A DNA stretch of 64,000 nucleotides. Origin: Parerythrobacter lutipelagi. GTDB lineage: Bacteria; Pseudomonadota; Alphaproteobacteria; Sphingomonadales; Sphingomonadaceae. A program made the translations under genes and the position numbers. Location: NCBI RefSeq assembly GCF_005434975.1, contig NZ_SKCJ01000002.1, forward strand, positions 930,001-994,000. The letters are read 5' to 3'. The notes under the pieces are model-generated. The model was not told the DNA's origin and made no database searches. It saw nothing but the letters and a program-made list of their open reading frames with translations. Shown one piece after another: positions 1 to 9,136 of the stretch. How positions within the stretch are numbered: the stretch's first letter is position 1; each line of letters begins with the position of its first letter.

Positions 1-483
1 GAACTTGGCAAGCTGCCGGTGGATCGTGCGAAAGGCGATGCCGTGCTCGATATGCTCGGTTCAGACTGGACCAATGGTGAGGCAAAACTGGTTGCGCTGG
101 TCGACGGGTGGGAACAATTGCTCGCTGAGCCACCCTTGCCAGCAGATGCTCTGGCTGAATTCGCGGCAGGCCGTTCGGCTGTCTTTGCCGGACTAGCAGG
201 GCTTGCTGGTCATGAGAGCAATCACAGCGAAGCACAGCGCGCTGGCAGCATCTGGGCTCTCGGCGACCTTGCCGCCCACATGGCGGATGCGGACGAGCGG
301 AACTTTGTGATCGGTCAAGCGCAAGCGCAAATCGAAGCACCTATCCGGCTGCCGCGCCCCCTACGCCACCTCACAATTATGGGAGAGATAGCCCGCCGGA
401 GCTTGCTTCAAGGCGGCTCGGTTTTGTTGTCTAGCAGAGGCGACTATCTGACCATCGCAAGAATTGGACTGTTGGGCCGCTAG
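1..483 (+). CDS. Squalene/phytoene synthase family protein, C-terminal part
   Basis: Incomplete at the 5' end: the frame is open from base 1, and the first in-frame start candidate (GTG at 19) has no ribosome binding site, so the true start lies outside the window. About 160 C-terminal residues remain. The Ala/Leu-rich helical sequence with LVALVDGWEQLL, a central SIWALGDLAAH and the ending IARIGLLGR resembles the C-terminal half of sphingomonad squalene/phytoene synthase family proteins, which condense prenyl diphosphates. The Asp-rich catalytic motifs would lie upstream, so activity cannot be judged. The next gene starts 32 bases downstream on the same strand. Family assignment is from remembered similarity only. 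Confidence 0.6.
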   Translation, partial: ELGKLPVDRAKGDAVLDMLGSDWTNGEAKLVALVDGWEQLLAEPPLPADALAEFAAGRSAVFAGLAGLAGHESNHSEAQRAGSIWALGDLAAHMADADERNFVIGQAQAQIEAPIRLPRPLRHLTIMGEIARRSLLQGGSVLLSSRGDYLTIARIGLLGR

Positions 484-515
484 CGATTACTGCTGCTCTA
501 TTGGAGGGTGGTGCA

Positions 516-977
516 ATGAACAGGATTTTTCTTGGTGCGATCGGCGCATTGGTTCTTGCTGGTATCGGCTTGTTTTGGTGGCAGGGCAGGGCGCAGGTTG
601 AGCAGGGAGCCCCGCCGCCTGAACCTGCGGTCACGGAAACGCCCCAGCCAGACATCCCGATCTCCGATCCGCAAGATCTGGAAGGCCCGGAACCGCCTGA
701 GGCGACGGAGCTTTCCCGCGAACAGCGCCGCTTTTTTCGCTATGACCGCAACCGCGACCTGCGCATCACGCGCAATGAAATGCTATCTTCGCGCACCGAT
801 GCGTTCCGCAAGCTGGACAAAGACGGAAACAATCTGCTCACCTTCGAAGAGTGGGCAGTGGCGACTGTCACGCGTTTCGATACGGCCGATTCTGACAGGA
901 ATCGCGAACTGACGCAGGCGGAATTTGCCACGACTGCTCCGAAACGGTCTCCCGCCCGCCGTCGCTGTGCCTGTTAG
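516..977 (+). CDS. Membrane-anchored EF-hand protein
   Basis: A 153-residue protein with a single hydrophobic N-terminal segment (about residues 4-22), a Pro/Glu-rich spacer (about 31-66) and three consecutive calcium-binding loops: residues 77-88 (Asp77, Asn79, Asp81, Glu88), 101-112 (Asp101, Asp103, Asn105, Glu112) and 125-136 (Asp125, Asp127, Asn129, Glu136). It is probably tethered to the inner membrane, or exported, with the EF-hands in the periplasm; a Ca2+-sensing or buffering role is inference. The ATG at 516 is chosen because GGAGGGTGG sits just upstream. The C-terminus is basic and ends Cys-Ala-Cys. Its stop codon overlaps the stop of the convergent trmFO gene. Confidence 0.75.
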   Translation: MNRIFLGAIGALVLAGIGLFWWQGRAQVEQGAPPPEPAVTETPQPDIPISDPQDLEGPEPPEATELSREQRRFFRYDRNRDLRITRNEMLSSRTDAFRKLDKDGNNLLTFEEWAVATVTRFDTADSDRNRELTQAEFATTAPKRSPARRRCAC

Positions 978-2341
978 GCGGGGACAGTTTCCAGCCGCTT
1001 CATCCAATCACCGAAATCGGCTTTTCCGCGCGAAGTGTAGGCCTCTTTGCGTTGCTTCTTGCCAACATCGTGCAGTGGATCGAACAGTCCGAAATTGACG
1101 TTCATCGGCTGGTAGGTTTCAGCTTCGGCATCGCCCGTGATGTGTGACAGCAAAGCGCCCATGGCGGTGCTTCGGGGTGGAGCCTGCCACGCTTCGCCAG
1201 CCAGCTCACGCGCTGTCATGATCCCCGCCAGCAAGCCGATTGCCGAGCTTTCGACATAGCCTTCGCAACCGGTAATCTGGCCGGCAAAGCGGACGTGATT
1301 TGCGCCCTTCAAGCGCAATTGCCGGTCGAGCACCATGGGCGAGTTCAAAAATGTGTTGCGATGCAGCCCGCCAAGCCGTGCAAACTCGGCATTCGCAAGG
1401 CCCGGTATCGTACGAAAAAGATCAACCTGCGCGGCGTATTTGAGCTTGGTCTGGAAACCGACCATGTTCCACAAGGTGCCGAGTTTGTTGTCCTGCCTGA
1501 GTTGCACGACTGCATATGGCCATCGGCCCTGCGGATATTCCGGCGTTACGTCGCGCGGATTGTCCAGCCCCACCGGTTTCATCGGACCATAGCGAAGCGT
1601 ATCGACCCCGCGCGCCGCCATGACTTCGATCGGCATACATCCTTCGAAATAGGGAGTATCGGCTTCCCACTCCCGGAATTCTGTCTTGTCTCCGTCAATC
1701 AGCCCCTGATGAAATGCGAGATATTGCTCTTTCGTCATCGGGCAATTGATGTAGTCGCCGCCCTCGTTTGAGGCTTCGTTGCGCTTGTTCCAGCGGCTCT
1801 GGATCCAGCACACATCCATATCGATGCTATCACGGTGTACGATCGGTGCGATCGCATCGAAGAACGCCAAGCGGTCTTGCCCTGTCGCCTGCACAATGGA
1901 TTCTGCCAGCGTTTGTGCGGTTAGCGGGCCGGTGCATACGATGGTTATGCCGGCTGCGGGGAGGGCATCGACTTTCTCGCGGACGATGGAGACGTTGGGA
2001 TGTTCCCCCAAGGCCTGCTCCACTTGTGCGGAAAAGACATCGCGGTCGACCGCCATTGCGCTGCCTGCAGGGACCCGGGCAATTTCCCCTGCGCGCATGA
2101 CGAGCGAGTCCAGTCGGCGCATTTCGTGGTGGAGCAGACCAACAGCATTCTTTTCATCATCATCCGAACGAAAGCTGTTTGAACACACGAGTTCAGCCAG
2201 CGCGTCGGTGTGGTGGGCAGGGGTGGTCTCACCGCTACCACGCATTTCCGACAGCCGGACTTTATAGCCGCGCTGTGCCAACTGCCAGGCGGCTTCGCTA
2301 CCGGCGAGGCCGCCGCCGATGATGTGAACGTCATGGGTCAT
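974..2341 (-). CDS. trmFO: Methylenetetrahydrofolate-tRNA-(uracil-5-)-methyltransferase TrmFO
   Basis: TrmFO uses FADH2 and methylenetetrahydrofolate to methylate U54 of the tRNA T-loop (m5U54). The 455-residue protein starts with the FAD-binding Rossmann motif [13 protein letters not shown] (residues 7-19) and has the conserved CSNSF with Cys53, matching the flavin-interacting cysteine known in Bacillus TrmFO. YINCPM (Cys200) and a C-terminal [19 protein letters not shown]-contact region follow. A longer frame opens upstream, but the ATG at 2341 puts the Rossmann motif at the usual distance from the N-terminus. The gene diverges from the lysoplasmalogenase-like gene and meets the EF-hand gene tail to tail with a 4-base overlap. 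Confidence 0.96.
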   Translation of the reverse strand: MTHDVHIIGGGLAGSEAAWQLAQRGYKVRLSEMRGSGETTPAHHTDALAELVCSNSFRSDDDEKNAVGLLHHEMRRLDSLVMRAGEIARVPAGSAMAVDRDVFSAQVEQALGEHPNVSIVREKVDALPAAGITIVCTGPLTAQTLAESIVQATGQDRLAFFDAIAPIVHRDSIDMDVCWIQSRWNKRNEASNEGGDYINCPMTKEQYLAFHQGLIDGDKTEFREWEADTPYFEGCMPIEVMAARGVDTLRYGPMKPVGLDNPRDVTPEYPQGRWPYAVVQLRQDNKLGTLWNMVGFQTKLKYAAQVDLFRTIPGLANAEFARLGGLHRNTFLNSPMVLDRQLRLKGANHVRFAGQITGCEGYVESSAIGLLAGIMTARELAGEAWQAPPRSTAMGALLSHITGDAEAETYQPMNVNFGLFDPLHDVGKKQRKEAYTSRGKADFGDWMKRLETVPA

Positions 2342-2405
2342 TGCCGCGCAGTTAGGCTTGCGCGGGGAGGGCATCAAGCCCTAGCGATATCCACAAGGAG
2401 AAGCG

Positions 2406-3074
2406 ATGATGCCCAAACGCGTGCTGTCGGAACATCGGCCGTGGCTGCTGTGCAGCCTTGCTGCCTCGCTGGCTTTTTATCTCGTTTCCAAGCAGCTGGT
2501 TCTCAGTGAGCCGATGCCGGAACTGTATCAGGCTATCCTGAAAGGCGGCGGAGTCGGGTTTCTTGCCGTTTACGCATGGGTTCGACATTCGGAACTGTCT
2601 GCAAAGCTGATCTCCATCGTGATGGTTTTCGGCGCGCTTGGCGATGCGTTGCTCGACCTGTTTTTCGAAGTAGGCGCTGGCTTCTTTTTCGTCGGGCATC
2701 TTGTTGCCTGCCTGCTTTATCTCATCAATCGCCGCGCGAATTATCAGTTCAGTCAGATTGGCGCCTCGCTGGTCCTGTTCCTGATCACCCCTCTGGTATC
2801 CTGGCTGCTGACCCGAGATCCGCTTGTTTTGCTGTACTCGGTCGCGCTCGGGGCGATGGCAGGTTGCGCATGGGCAAGCCGCTTTTCGCGCTACCGGGTG
2901 GGCCTTGGTGCGGTTTTGTTCGTCGTGTCGGACTGGTTGATTTTCGCCGGCATGGGGATTTCGTCCGCCGAACCTCTCGCCAAATGGCTTGTCTGGCCCA
3001 TCTACTATGCCGGGCAGTTTCTCATCGCGACGGGTATTATCCAGACCTTGCGCAGCGACCTGGCCAGCGCCTAG
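2406..3074 (+). CDS. YhhN-family membrane protein (lysoplasmalogenase-like)
   Basis: A 222-residue integral membrane protein with about eight hydrophobic helices, of YhhN/TMEM86 type. Characterised members hydrolyse the vinyl-ether bond of lysoplasmalogens; whether this one has that substrate is unknown. Family features visible are GALGDALLD in the third helix, FFVGHLVACLLYL, and VVSDWLIF in the penultimate part, which supply the conserved membrane-embedded acidic residues. AAGGAG at 2395-2400 precedes the double ATG at 2406/2409, so the start is secure to within one codon. Its stop overlaps the stop of the convergent dioxygenase gene by 4 bases. Confidence 0.85.
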   Translation: MMPKRVLSEHRPWLLCSLAASLAFYLVSKQLVLSEPMPELYQAILKGGGVGFLAVYAWVRHSELSAKLISIVMVFGALGDALLDLFFEVGAGFFFVGHLVACLLYLINRRANYQFSQIGASLVLFLITPLVSWLLTRDPLVLLYSVALGAMAGCAWASRFSRYRVGLGAVLFVVSDWLIFAGMGISSAEPLAKWLVWPIYYAGQFLIATGIIQTLRSDLASA

Positions 3075-3907
3075 CCGCTGCTGGCGGCAATGGTTGTGCG
3101 GTGCAATTCGCGCCGGTGACCTTCGTAGCCGCCACTCGCCCGATGAAGGACGGAACGATTGTCCCACAAGACCAGCATGTCCGGTTCCCAGCGATGACGA
3201 TAAACAAATTCGTCGCTAGTCTGCCATTGAGCCAGCTCGCTGAGCATGGTGAATGAGTCGGTCTGACTCATGCTTTCGATGCCGATGATGTACCCGAGGG
3301 TCGAGAAGATAGCTTCCTCTCCGGTTTCAGGATGCCTTGTGATCAGCGGATGATCGCGGGTCTCACGCGCGCTTTCATCGGGCCTGATGGCCATCGATCG
3401 GCCTTCGTCCTGCTCGCCATATGCCCCGTCGGGCGCGTAGGCGAGCTGTGCCGAGTGGATCGCTGTGTAAGTTCTCAACTCTTCTTTGCGGCTCTCCGGC
3501 AGCGCAGCAAAGGCGGCAATCTGGTCGGCGAAATAGGTGTCACCGCCTGTCGGCGGGATGTCGATTGCGAGCAAGCATGTACCGGCCGGCGGAACATCGA
3601 GGAAGCTCCAGTCACTGTGCCAGTTTTCCGCAAACAAGGGTGATTTCTCGTCGGCTTCGCGCAGGATCGCGGCAATGTGCTCGCGGCCTGCAATCGGTTC
3701 GAAGAAGGGATCGTCGCCAAAGCCGCCCATCGCAACAGTGAAGCGCTCAAGCGCATCATCGTCCATCGACTGTCGGGTGAAAGCGAGTACGCGGTGCTTG
3801 AGCCAGGCGGCCCGGATTTCCGCAACCAGTTCTGGATCGAGCGCTGCCGACAAATCGACTCCGTGCACAATGGCTCCGCAAGTCGCGCCTGTCGGCTCTA
3901 TCCGCAT
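3071..3907 (-). CDS. TauD/TfdA-family Fe(II)/2-oxoglutarate dioxygenase
   Basis: A 278-residue non-heme iron oxygenase that couples 2-oxoglutarate decarboxylation to substrate hydroxylation. The HxD iron ligands are His97 and Asp99 (NWHSDWSF), the distal histidine is in SVLHRASGG near the C-terminus, and the 2-oxoglutarate-binding arginine lies in HRRELHRTT. The spacing and the GGDTYFAD segment are typical of taurine/alpha-ketoglutarate dioxygenases. The physiological substrate cannot be read from sequence: no sulfonate or herbicide gene lies nearby. It starts 3 bases after the gyrA stop, so it is probably co-transcribed with gyrA, an odd pairing with no clear functional logic. Confidence 0.9.
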   Translation of the reverse strand: MRIEPTGATCGAIVHGVDLSAALDPELVAEIRAAWLKHRVLAFTRQSMDDDALERFTVAMGGFGDDPFFEPIAGREHIAAILREADEKSPLFAENWHSDWSFLDVPPAGTCLLAIDIPPTGGDTYFADQIAAFAALPESRKEELRTYTAIHSAQLAYAPDGAYGEQDEGRSMAIRPDESARETRDHPLITRHPETGEEAIFSTLGYIIGIESMSQTDSFTMLSELAQWQTSDEFVYRHRWEPDMLVLWDNRSVLHRASGGYEGHRRELHRTTIAASSG

Positions 3908-3910
3908 CGT

Positions 3911-6697
3911 CTACCCTCCCGGTTCGTCCGGTATATTCCTGTCGCTGTGGGCGGTTGTGGTCGGAGTGGTTTCTTCCGTTCCTCTTCCGACCATTTCTTC
4001 GACTACCGCTTCTTCGGCCTCGTTTTCGGGGCTCTCGTCTTCATCGAGTCTTGCCACACTAACAATAGTTTCGCCTTTTGCTACGTTGAAAAGACGAACC
4101 CCGGCCGATCCTCGACCAATGACGCGCAAGCTGTCCAGCCCGATACGAATAAGCTTTGCCTGATCGGTTACCAGCATCAACTGGTCCGATTTAGTGGCGG
4201 TGAAGCTCGCGACAACCGGGCCATTGCGGGCGATGTTATCGATGTTGGTGATGCCCATTCCGCCGCGACCGGCTCGGCGGTATTCATAGGCGGAGGAAAG
4301 TTTGCCATAGCCGTTTGCACAGACAGTGAGGATAAACTCCTCGTCTTCAGCCATCGCGCTGTGTTCTTCCGACAACGGCGGGGCATCCTCGTCGGCCTTC
4401 CACGGCGCTGCGCGCAGATAGGCGTCACGCTCTTCCGGCGTTGCCGCGCCCCCCTTGAGGATCGAAAGCGATACTATCTCGTCGCCCTTTTCCTTGAATT
4501 TCATGCCGCGCACGCCGGTTGACGTACGCGAAACAAATTCACGTACATCCTCGCCGGAAAAGCGGATGGCTTTGCCCATTTTCGTGGCTAGCATCACATC
4601 GTCGCCGCTTTCGAGCAGGCGCACGCCGACGAGGTGGTCATCGCTTTCGTCGTCGAATTTCATGGCGAATTTGCCGTTCGAAGGAACGTTGGTGAAAGAA
4701 TCCATCGAATTTCGCCGCACGTTGCCCTTGGCAGTGGCGAAAACTACATTGAGCGCGCCCCAGCTGGCTTCATCTTCAGGCAGCGGCAGAACAGTCTGGA
4801 TTGTCTCGTCATCGTCGAGTGACGGGAGCAGATTGATGATCGGACGTCCACGCGTGGTGGGCCCGCCTTCCGGAAGCTTCCAAACCTTCAGGCGGTAAAC
4901 CTTCCCCTTGGTGGAGAAGAACAGCACAGGATTGTGCGTGCTCGTAACAAAGAGTTCGCGCACCGCGTCCTCTTTCTTGGTTGCCATGCCGGAACGGCCC
5001 TTGCCGCCACGGTTCTGAGCCCGGAAAGTCGAGAGCGGGGTCCGCTTGATGTAGCCATCGAGTGTCACCGTCACGACCATCTCGTCGCGCTCGATCAGAT
5101 CTTCGTCTTCCAGACCGTCCCATGCAGGTGCAATCTCCGACAGCCGCGGTGTGGCATAGGCTTCGCGTATCTCGACCAGCTCCTGGCGCAGAACCCCGTA
5201 GAGTTTGACCCGGTCGGCCAGGATCGAGAGATACTCCTCGATCGCAATCGACAATTCCTTGAGCTCGTCCCCAATCTCGTCGCGGCCCAGCGCCGTAAGA
5301 CGGTGCAAGCGGAGTTCGAGGATAGCCTTGACCTGCCGTTCTGACAGTCGATAGGTGCCACCCTGTTGCTCGGCATCGGGTTCAATCGATTCAACCAAGC
5401 GAATATACTGCGCGATGTCGCCAATCGGCCATTCCTTCGCGCGCAGCTTGGCGCGGGCATCGGCCGGGTTGGACGATCCCCGGATCATCGCGACGACTTC
5501 ATCGAGATTGGAAACAGCCACGACGAGGCCGAGCAAGATATGTGCCCGTTCGCGCGCCTTGTTCAATTCGAATTTGGTCCGGCGGGTTATCACTTCCTCG
5601 CGGAAAGCAATGAAAGCCTGGATGAAATCGCGCAGCGTCAAGGTCTCCGGGCGTCCGCCGCGGATCGCAAGCATGTTGGCCGGGAAGCTCGCTTGCGCCG
5701 GGCTGTAGCGCCAGATCTGGTTGAGCACGACCTCGGGGGAGGCATCACGCTTCAGATCGATCACGACCCGCACGCCTTCACGGCTCGACTCATCGCGAAT
5801 ATCGGCGACGCCTTCGATCCGCTTTTCCTTCGCCGCATCGGCAATTTTCTCGACCAGTCCGCTCTTTCCGACCTGATACGGGATCGACGTGAACACGATC
5901 GATTGCCGGTCCTTGCTGTTGGTCTCGATCTCGTGACGCGCACGCATCAGGATCGAGCCGCGACCGGTCGTATACGCCGCTCTTGCGCCTGATTGGCCGA
6001 GAATGAGCGGTGCCGTCGGGAAATCCGGGCCGGGGATATATTCGAACAGTTCTTCCGACGTGATCCCCGGATTCTCGATAAATGCGAGACAGCCGTCGAT
6101 CACTTCGCCGAGATTGTGCGGCGGTACATTGGTGGCCATGCCCACGGCAATCCCGCCTGCACCGTTGACAAGGAGGTTGGGGAAGCGAGCGGGGAGGACG
6201 GTCGGCTCCTTGCGCGACCCGTCGTAGTTGTCTGTGAAGTCGACAGTATCCTTGTCGAGATCGTCGAGCAGGCTGTTGGCAACCTTGGCCAGGCGCGCTT
6301 CGGTATAACGCATGCTGGCCGGAGGATCCGGGTCCATCGAACCGAAGTTCCCTTGACCATCGATCAGCGGAACGCGGAGCGACCAGTCCTGCGTCATGCG
6401 TGCCAAAGCGTCGTAGATCGCGCTGTCGCCGTGCGGGTGATAGTTACCCATCACATCGCCGACGATCTTCGCACTCTTGCGGTAAGGTCGGCCAGCGACA
6501 AAGCCGCCTTCCTGGCTGGCAAACAGAATCCGGCGATGAACCGGTTTCAGCCCGTCACGCACATCCGGCAGGGCACGGCTGACGATCACGCTCATCGCGT
6601 AATCGAGATAGCTCGTCTTCATCTCGTCAACGATATCCACGCGAGTGTAATCGTCAGACGGAACGGGGGGATCGATATGTTCGGGTTCGTCGCTCAA
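3911..6697 (-). CDS. gyrA: DNA gyrase subunit A
   Basis: The breakage-reunion subunit of the A2B2 gyrase that introduces negative supercoils. The full-length 928-residue protein has the catalytic tyrosine at Tyr131 (ASMRYTEARL). In the quinolone-resistance-determining region, HPHGDSAIYD carries Ser92 and Asp96, the residues usual in quinolone-susceptible enzymes. The C-terminal beta-pinwheel contains the GyrA box QNRGGKG, which specifies gyrase rather than topoisomerase IV. The tail is strongly acidic and Thr/Glu-rich beyond the pinwheel. The ATG at 6697 begins a typical MSDEPEH N-terminus. A 290-base divergent spacer separates it from the next gene, so the promoter should lie there. Confidence 0.98.
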   Translation of the reverse strand: MSDEPEHIDPPVPSDDYTRVDIVDEMKTSYLDYAMSVIVSRALPDVRDGLKPVHRRILFASQEGGFVAGRPYRKSAKIVGDVMGNYHPHGDSAIYDALARMTQDWSLRVPLIDGQGNFGSMDPDPPASMRYTEARLAKVANSLLDDLDKDTVDFTDNYDGSRKEPTVLPARFPNLLVNGAGGIAVGMATNVPPHNLGEVIDGCLAFIENPGITSEELFEYIPGPDFPTAPLILGQSGARAAYTTGRGSILMRARHEIETNSKDRQSIVFTSIPYQVGKSGLVEKIADAAKEKRIEGVADIRDESSREGVRVVIDLKRDASPEVVLNQIWRYSPAQASFPANMLAIRGGRPETLTLRDFIQAFIAFREEVITRRTKFELNKARERAHILLGLVVAVSNLDEVVAMIRGSSNPADARAKLRAKEWPIGDIAQYIRLVESIEPDAEQQGGTYRLSERQVKAILELRLHRLTALGRDEIGDELKELSIAIEEYLSILADRVKLYGVLRQELVEIREAYATPRLSEIAPAWDGLEDEDLIERDEMVVTVTLDGYIKRTPLSTFRAQNRGGKGRSGMATKKEDAVRELFVTSTHNPVLFFSTKGKVYRLKVWKLPEGGPTTRGRPIINLLPSLDDDETIQTVLPLPEDEASWGALNVVFATAKGNVRRNSMDSFTNVPSNGKFAMKFDDESDDHLVGVRLLESGDDVMLATKMGKAIRFSGEDVREFVSRTSTGVRGMKFKEKGDEIVSLSILKGGAATPEERDAYLRAAPWKADEDAPPLSEEHSAMAEDEEFILTVCANGYGKLSSAYEYRRAGRGGMGITNIDNIARNGPVVASFTATKSDQLMLVTDQAKLIRIGLDSLRVIGRGSAGVRLFNVAKGETIVSVARLDEDESPENEAEEAVVEEMVGRGTEETTPTTTAHSDRNIPDEPGG

Positions 6698-6987
6698 GAC
6701 AGGTCTTTTCAGCTACTTCCGCAGTGCGGATCGGGGGTCGCGTTGCAATGTAGGGGAAGGGGTGAGAAATCACCAGTTGCAGCGTCTCCGGACACATGGT
6801 TTTGCGATGGTTTTCCACACCTCACTGGATGGTCTGAAAGTTTGGACGCTAAAGCGCGTTCAAAGCCCGTTCAGCCGCAAGAACGTATCACCATTTGCAA
6901 TACAGATCACGAAGCGGCAGTAGCGCGCATGTGAACCTTTTTCTGCCTATGAACGGCCCACCTAAATCACTCTTGGGAGACATCCGA
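6698..6987. promoter_or_regulatory. Divergent intergenic region, gyrA / TPR-like gene
   Basis: About 290 bases without a convincing gene. It must hold the promoters of gyrA (leftward) and of the TPR-like gene (rightward), but I find no strong -35/-10 pair for either. Two local patterns stand out. One is an imperfect palindrome at 6841-6864 (TTTGGACGCT facing AGCGCGTTCAAA). The other is a direct repeat CGTTCA at 6857-6862 and 6868-6873, one helical turn apart. GGGAG at 6975-6979 is the ribosome binding site of the rightward gene. Confidence 0.5.
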
Positions 6988-8307
6988 ATGTTTTCACTCG
7001 TCCGTAAGCCCGCACGCCATGCCGGCTCGAATATCGCTTACGCTATTGCGCTCGCCACCGGCGTCGCCGTGGGTGCCGTTGGCATTTCTGCTCCGGCTTA
7101 TGCACAGAAGCAGCAGAAGCCGAAGAACAGCAAGGGCTTCATTACGGCGTATTCGCCGGTTCTCGAGCTCAGCAAGGCTGAGGCTCCCGATGAAGCTGCG
7201 CTGCGCGCTGGCATCGAAACGATGGTTGCCGCGATTGAAAACGAAGACGATCGCTATGCGGCTGGCGCATTCATCAACAATGTTGGCGTTACCTTGCAGG
7301 ATACGTCGGTCCAGCAGCGCGGTATCTCGCTGATGATCGACAGCGGGAAAGTGCCGCCGGAACAGCTTGGCAAATTCTACTATACAGTCGGACAGCTCGC
7401 CTACAACAATGATGATTTTGGTGCTTCGAGAGAAGCTCTGATGCAGGCGGCAGCAATCAATTACACCGATTCCGACGTCATTCCGATTATCGCTGATACC
7501 TATTTTCAGGAAGATCGATATGAAGAAGGTGTAGCGTATTACAAAGGCGCAATCACCGAACGTCAGGCAGCAGGACAGACCCCACCGAAGGAGTGGCTGA
7601 CCCGCGCGCTCGCCACGGCTTACAACAACGACCTTGCCATTCCGGCGATTGAATTTGCTGCCATGCAGGCACGATTCTACCCTTCAGCAACAGCTTGGCG
7701 CGATGCCATCAACATCCAGCGCAACCTGGTCCTTCTCGAAGGACCGGAGCTGCTCGATCTGATGCGCTTGGCCGACCGTGCTGGCACGATGGAAGGCAAT
7801 CGTGATTATCTCGAATATGCCGACGCGGCGGATGTCCTTCGCGCGCCCGGAGAGGTAAAGCGTATCTTGGACAAGGGTATCGCAGCAGGCGCCGTAAACC
7901 GCAGCGAGCCGGCCATATCCGATGCGTTGAGCGCCGCGAGTTCGCGGATCGAAGGTGACAAGGCGGATCTTCCTGAACTGGAAGCGGAAGCACTAGGTGC
8001 TAGCTCCACCGCCGCGCTGACCTTGAGTGCAGCCGATGCGTTCCTTTCCTATGGATCCTATGACAAGGCCGAAGCGCTTTATCAGGCGGCGCTTCAGAAG
8101 CCCGGCGTCAACGCGTCGGCAGCGAATATGCGCCTTGGTATCGCTCAACTCGAACTGGGCAAGGTCGAAGAAGCAAAAGTGTCTTTCGGCAAGGTCACCG
8201 GCCAGCGGAAACCGATCGCGACACTATGGACGGTCTATGCCGATCAGCAAGCAAACGGCACGTCGGCAAGTGCTATGGAAGCGGCAGCAGATGCCACTGA
8301 GATGTAA
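6988..8307 (+). CDS. Exported TPR-like repeat protein, function unknown
   Basis: A 439-residue protein with a signal peptide: basic MFSLVRKPAR, a hydrophobic core, and a probable signal-peptidase site after Ala39 (APAYA|Q). The mature part is almost all short amphipathic helices with TPR-like spacing, for example GQLAYNNDDFGASREALMQA, AFLSYGSYDKAEALYQAAL and GIAQLELGKVEEAKVSF, so it is probably a periplasmic protein-protein scaffold. No enzyme motif is visible. The ATG at 6988 is chosen over an upstream in-frame ATG because GGGAG lies 8 bases before it and the signal peptide then begins correctly. A strong terminator follows, suggesting a single-gene transcript. Confidence 0.75.
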   Translation: MFSLVRKPARHAGSNIAYAIALATGVAVGAVGISAPAYAQKQQKPKNSKGFITAYSPVLELSKAEAPDEAALRAGIETMVAAIENEDDRYAAGAFINNVGVTLQDTSVQQRGISLMIDSGKVPPEQLGKFYYTVGQLAYNNDDFGASREALMQAAAINYTDSDVIPIIADTYFQEDRYEEGVAYYKGAITERQAAGQTPPKEWLTRALATAYNNDLAIPAIEFAAMQARFYPSATAWRDAINIQRNLVLLEGPELLDLMRLADRAGTMEGNRDYLEYADAADVLRAPGEVKRILDKGIAAGAVNRSEPAISDALSAASSRIEGDKADLPELEAEALGASSTAALTLSAADAFLSYGSYDKAEALYQAALQKPGVNASAANMRLGIAQLELGKVEEAKVSFGKVTGQRKPIATLWTVYADQQANGTSASAMEAAADATEM

Positions 8308-8332
8308 GCTTCCGGCTGTAAATGAAGATGAT

Positions 8333-8361
8333 AAGGCGCGGGGGAAACCTCGCGCCTTTTT
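8333..8361 (+). terminator. Rho-independent terminator after the TPR-like gene
   Basis: GGCGCG (8335-8340) pairs with CGCGCC (8351-8356). The stem extends inward by two G-C pairs and one G-U pair to a GAAA tetraloop (8344-8347), and TTTTT follows at 8357-8361. It sits 25 bases after the TPR-like stop and just before the stop of the convergent NYN gene. It is the only textbook intrinsic terminator I found in the window. Confidence 0.9.
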
Positions 8362-8369
8362 CTTTGTCG

Positions 8370-9098
8370 CTAGCGAAGCCGCTTGACGGTAATTGCGCCA
8401 TTGGAAGAGCGCTTTACATCGAACTGGTCGATTGCGTCGAACATGTCGGAAAGCCGCTTGAAACCGTAGTTTCTGACATCGAAGCTTGACCGGTTGCCGG
8501 CGATATTGCCCACTTCACTGAGCGAAGCGTAACCCTGCTCGTCACGCATTGCCGCCTTCCAAGCGTTGCCGAGCAGTTCGATCAGCTCTTCGTCGATGAC
8601 CGACTTGCCTTGCGCAGCCTTGTCTTTCGGTGCTTCGTTCTCGTCGGAAGCGCCTTTGATCAGCGCATCGATATCGATAAAACGGGTGCACGCACTCTTG
8701 AACGCAGCCGGCGTTTTCTTGGTGCTGCCGAAACCATACACGATCAGTCCGTCCTGGCGCAGCCGGGTAACAAGCGGCGTAAAATCGCTGTCCGACGACA
8801 TGATCCCGAAGCCATCGACTTTCCCTTGGTACAGCAGGTCGATCGCATCGATTGTCATCGCCATGTCGGTCGCGTTCTTGCCTGCGGTCAGGTCGAATTG
8901 CTGCTGCGGGCGGATCCCGTACTTGTGTGTGATCTTGTCCCAGTTCTGGAGGTTGTTCTTCGCGAAATTGCCATATGCTCGCTTGATGTTGACCTGACCG
9001 AGTTCGGCCATGACCGTTAGCACGGGATCAATACCCTTCGGGGTGGTGTTGTCCGCGTCGATGAGCAACGCGATGTTCTTCAGTTCTTGGTCTGACAT
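8370..9098 (-). CDS. NYN-domain RNase-like protein with OST-HTH/LOTUS-type C-terminus
   Basis: A 242-residue LabA/PIN-like protein. The NYN nuclease fold is marked by LLIDADN (Asp14, Asp16), ATDMAMTIDA (Asp78, Asp84) and GIMSSDSDFTPL (Asp103, Asp105), the acidic cluster expected to bind Mg2+ for RNA cleavage. A linker near residue 155 leads to a winged-helix region (about 168-240, LIELLGNAW to KRLSDMFDAI) resembling the OST-HTH/LOTUS RNA-binding domain. The ATG at 9098 is preferred to longer in-frame starts because the family begins directly before the first beta strand. It lies 38 bases downstream of the carbonic anhydrase gene and may be its operon partner. The RNA target is unknown. Confidence 0.88.
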   Translation of the reverse strand: MSDQELKNIALLIDADNTTPKGIDPVLTVMAELGQVNIKRAYGNFAKNNLQNWDKITHKYGIRPQQQFDLTAGKNATDMAMTIDAIDLLYQGKVDGFGIMSSDSDFTPLVTRLRQDGLIVYGFGSTKKTPAAFKSACTRFIDIDALIKGASDENEAPKDKAAQGKSVIDEELIELLGNAWKAAMRDEQGYASLSEVGNIAGNRSSFDVRNYGFKRLSDMFDAIDQFDVKRSSNGAITVKRLR

Positions 9099-9136
9099 GT
9101 AGGCAACATGGTTGCTGCACCGCGGACGGGCAAGCT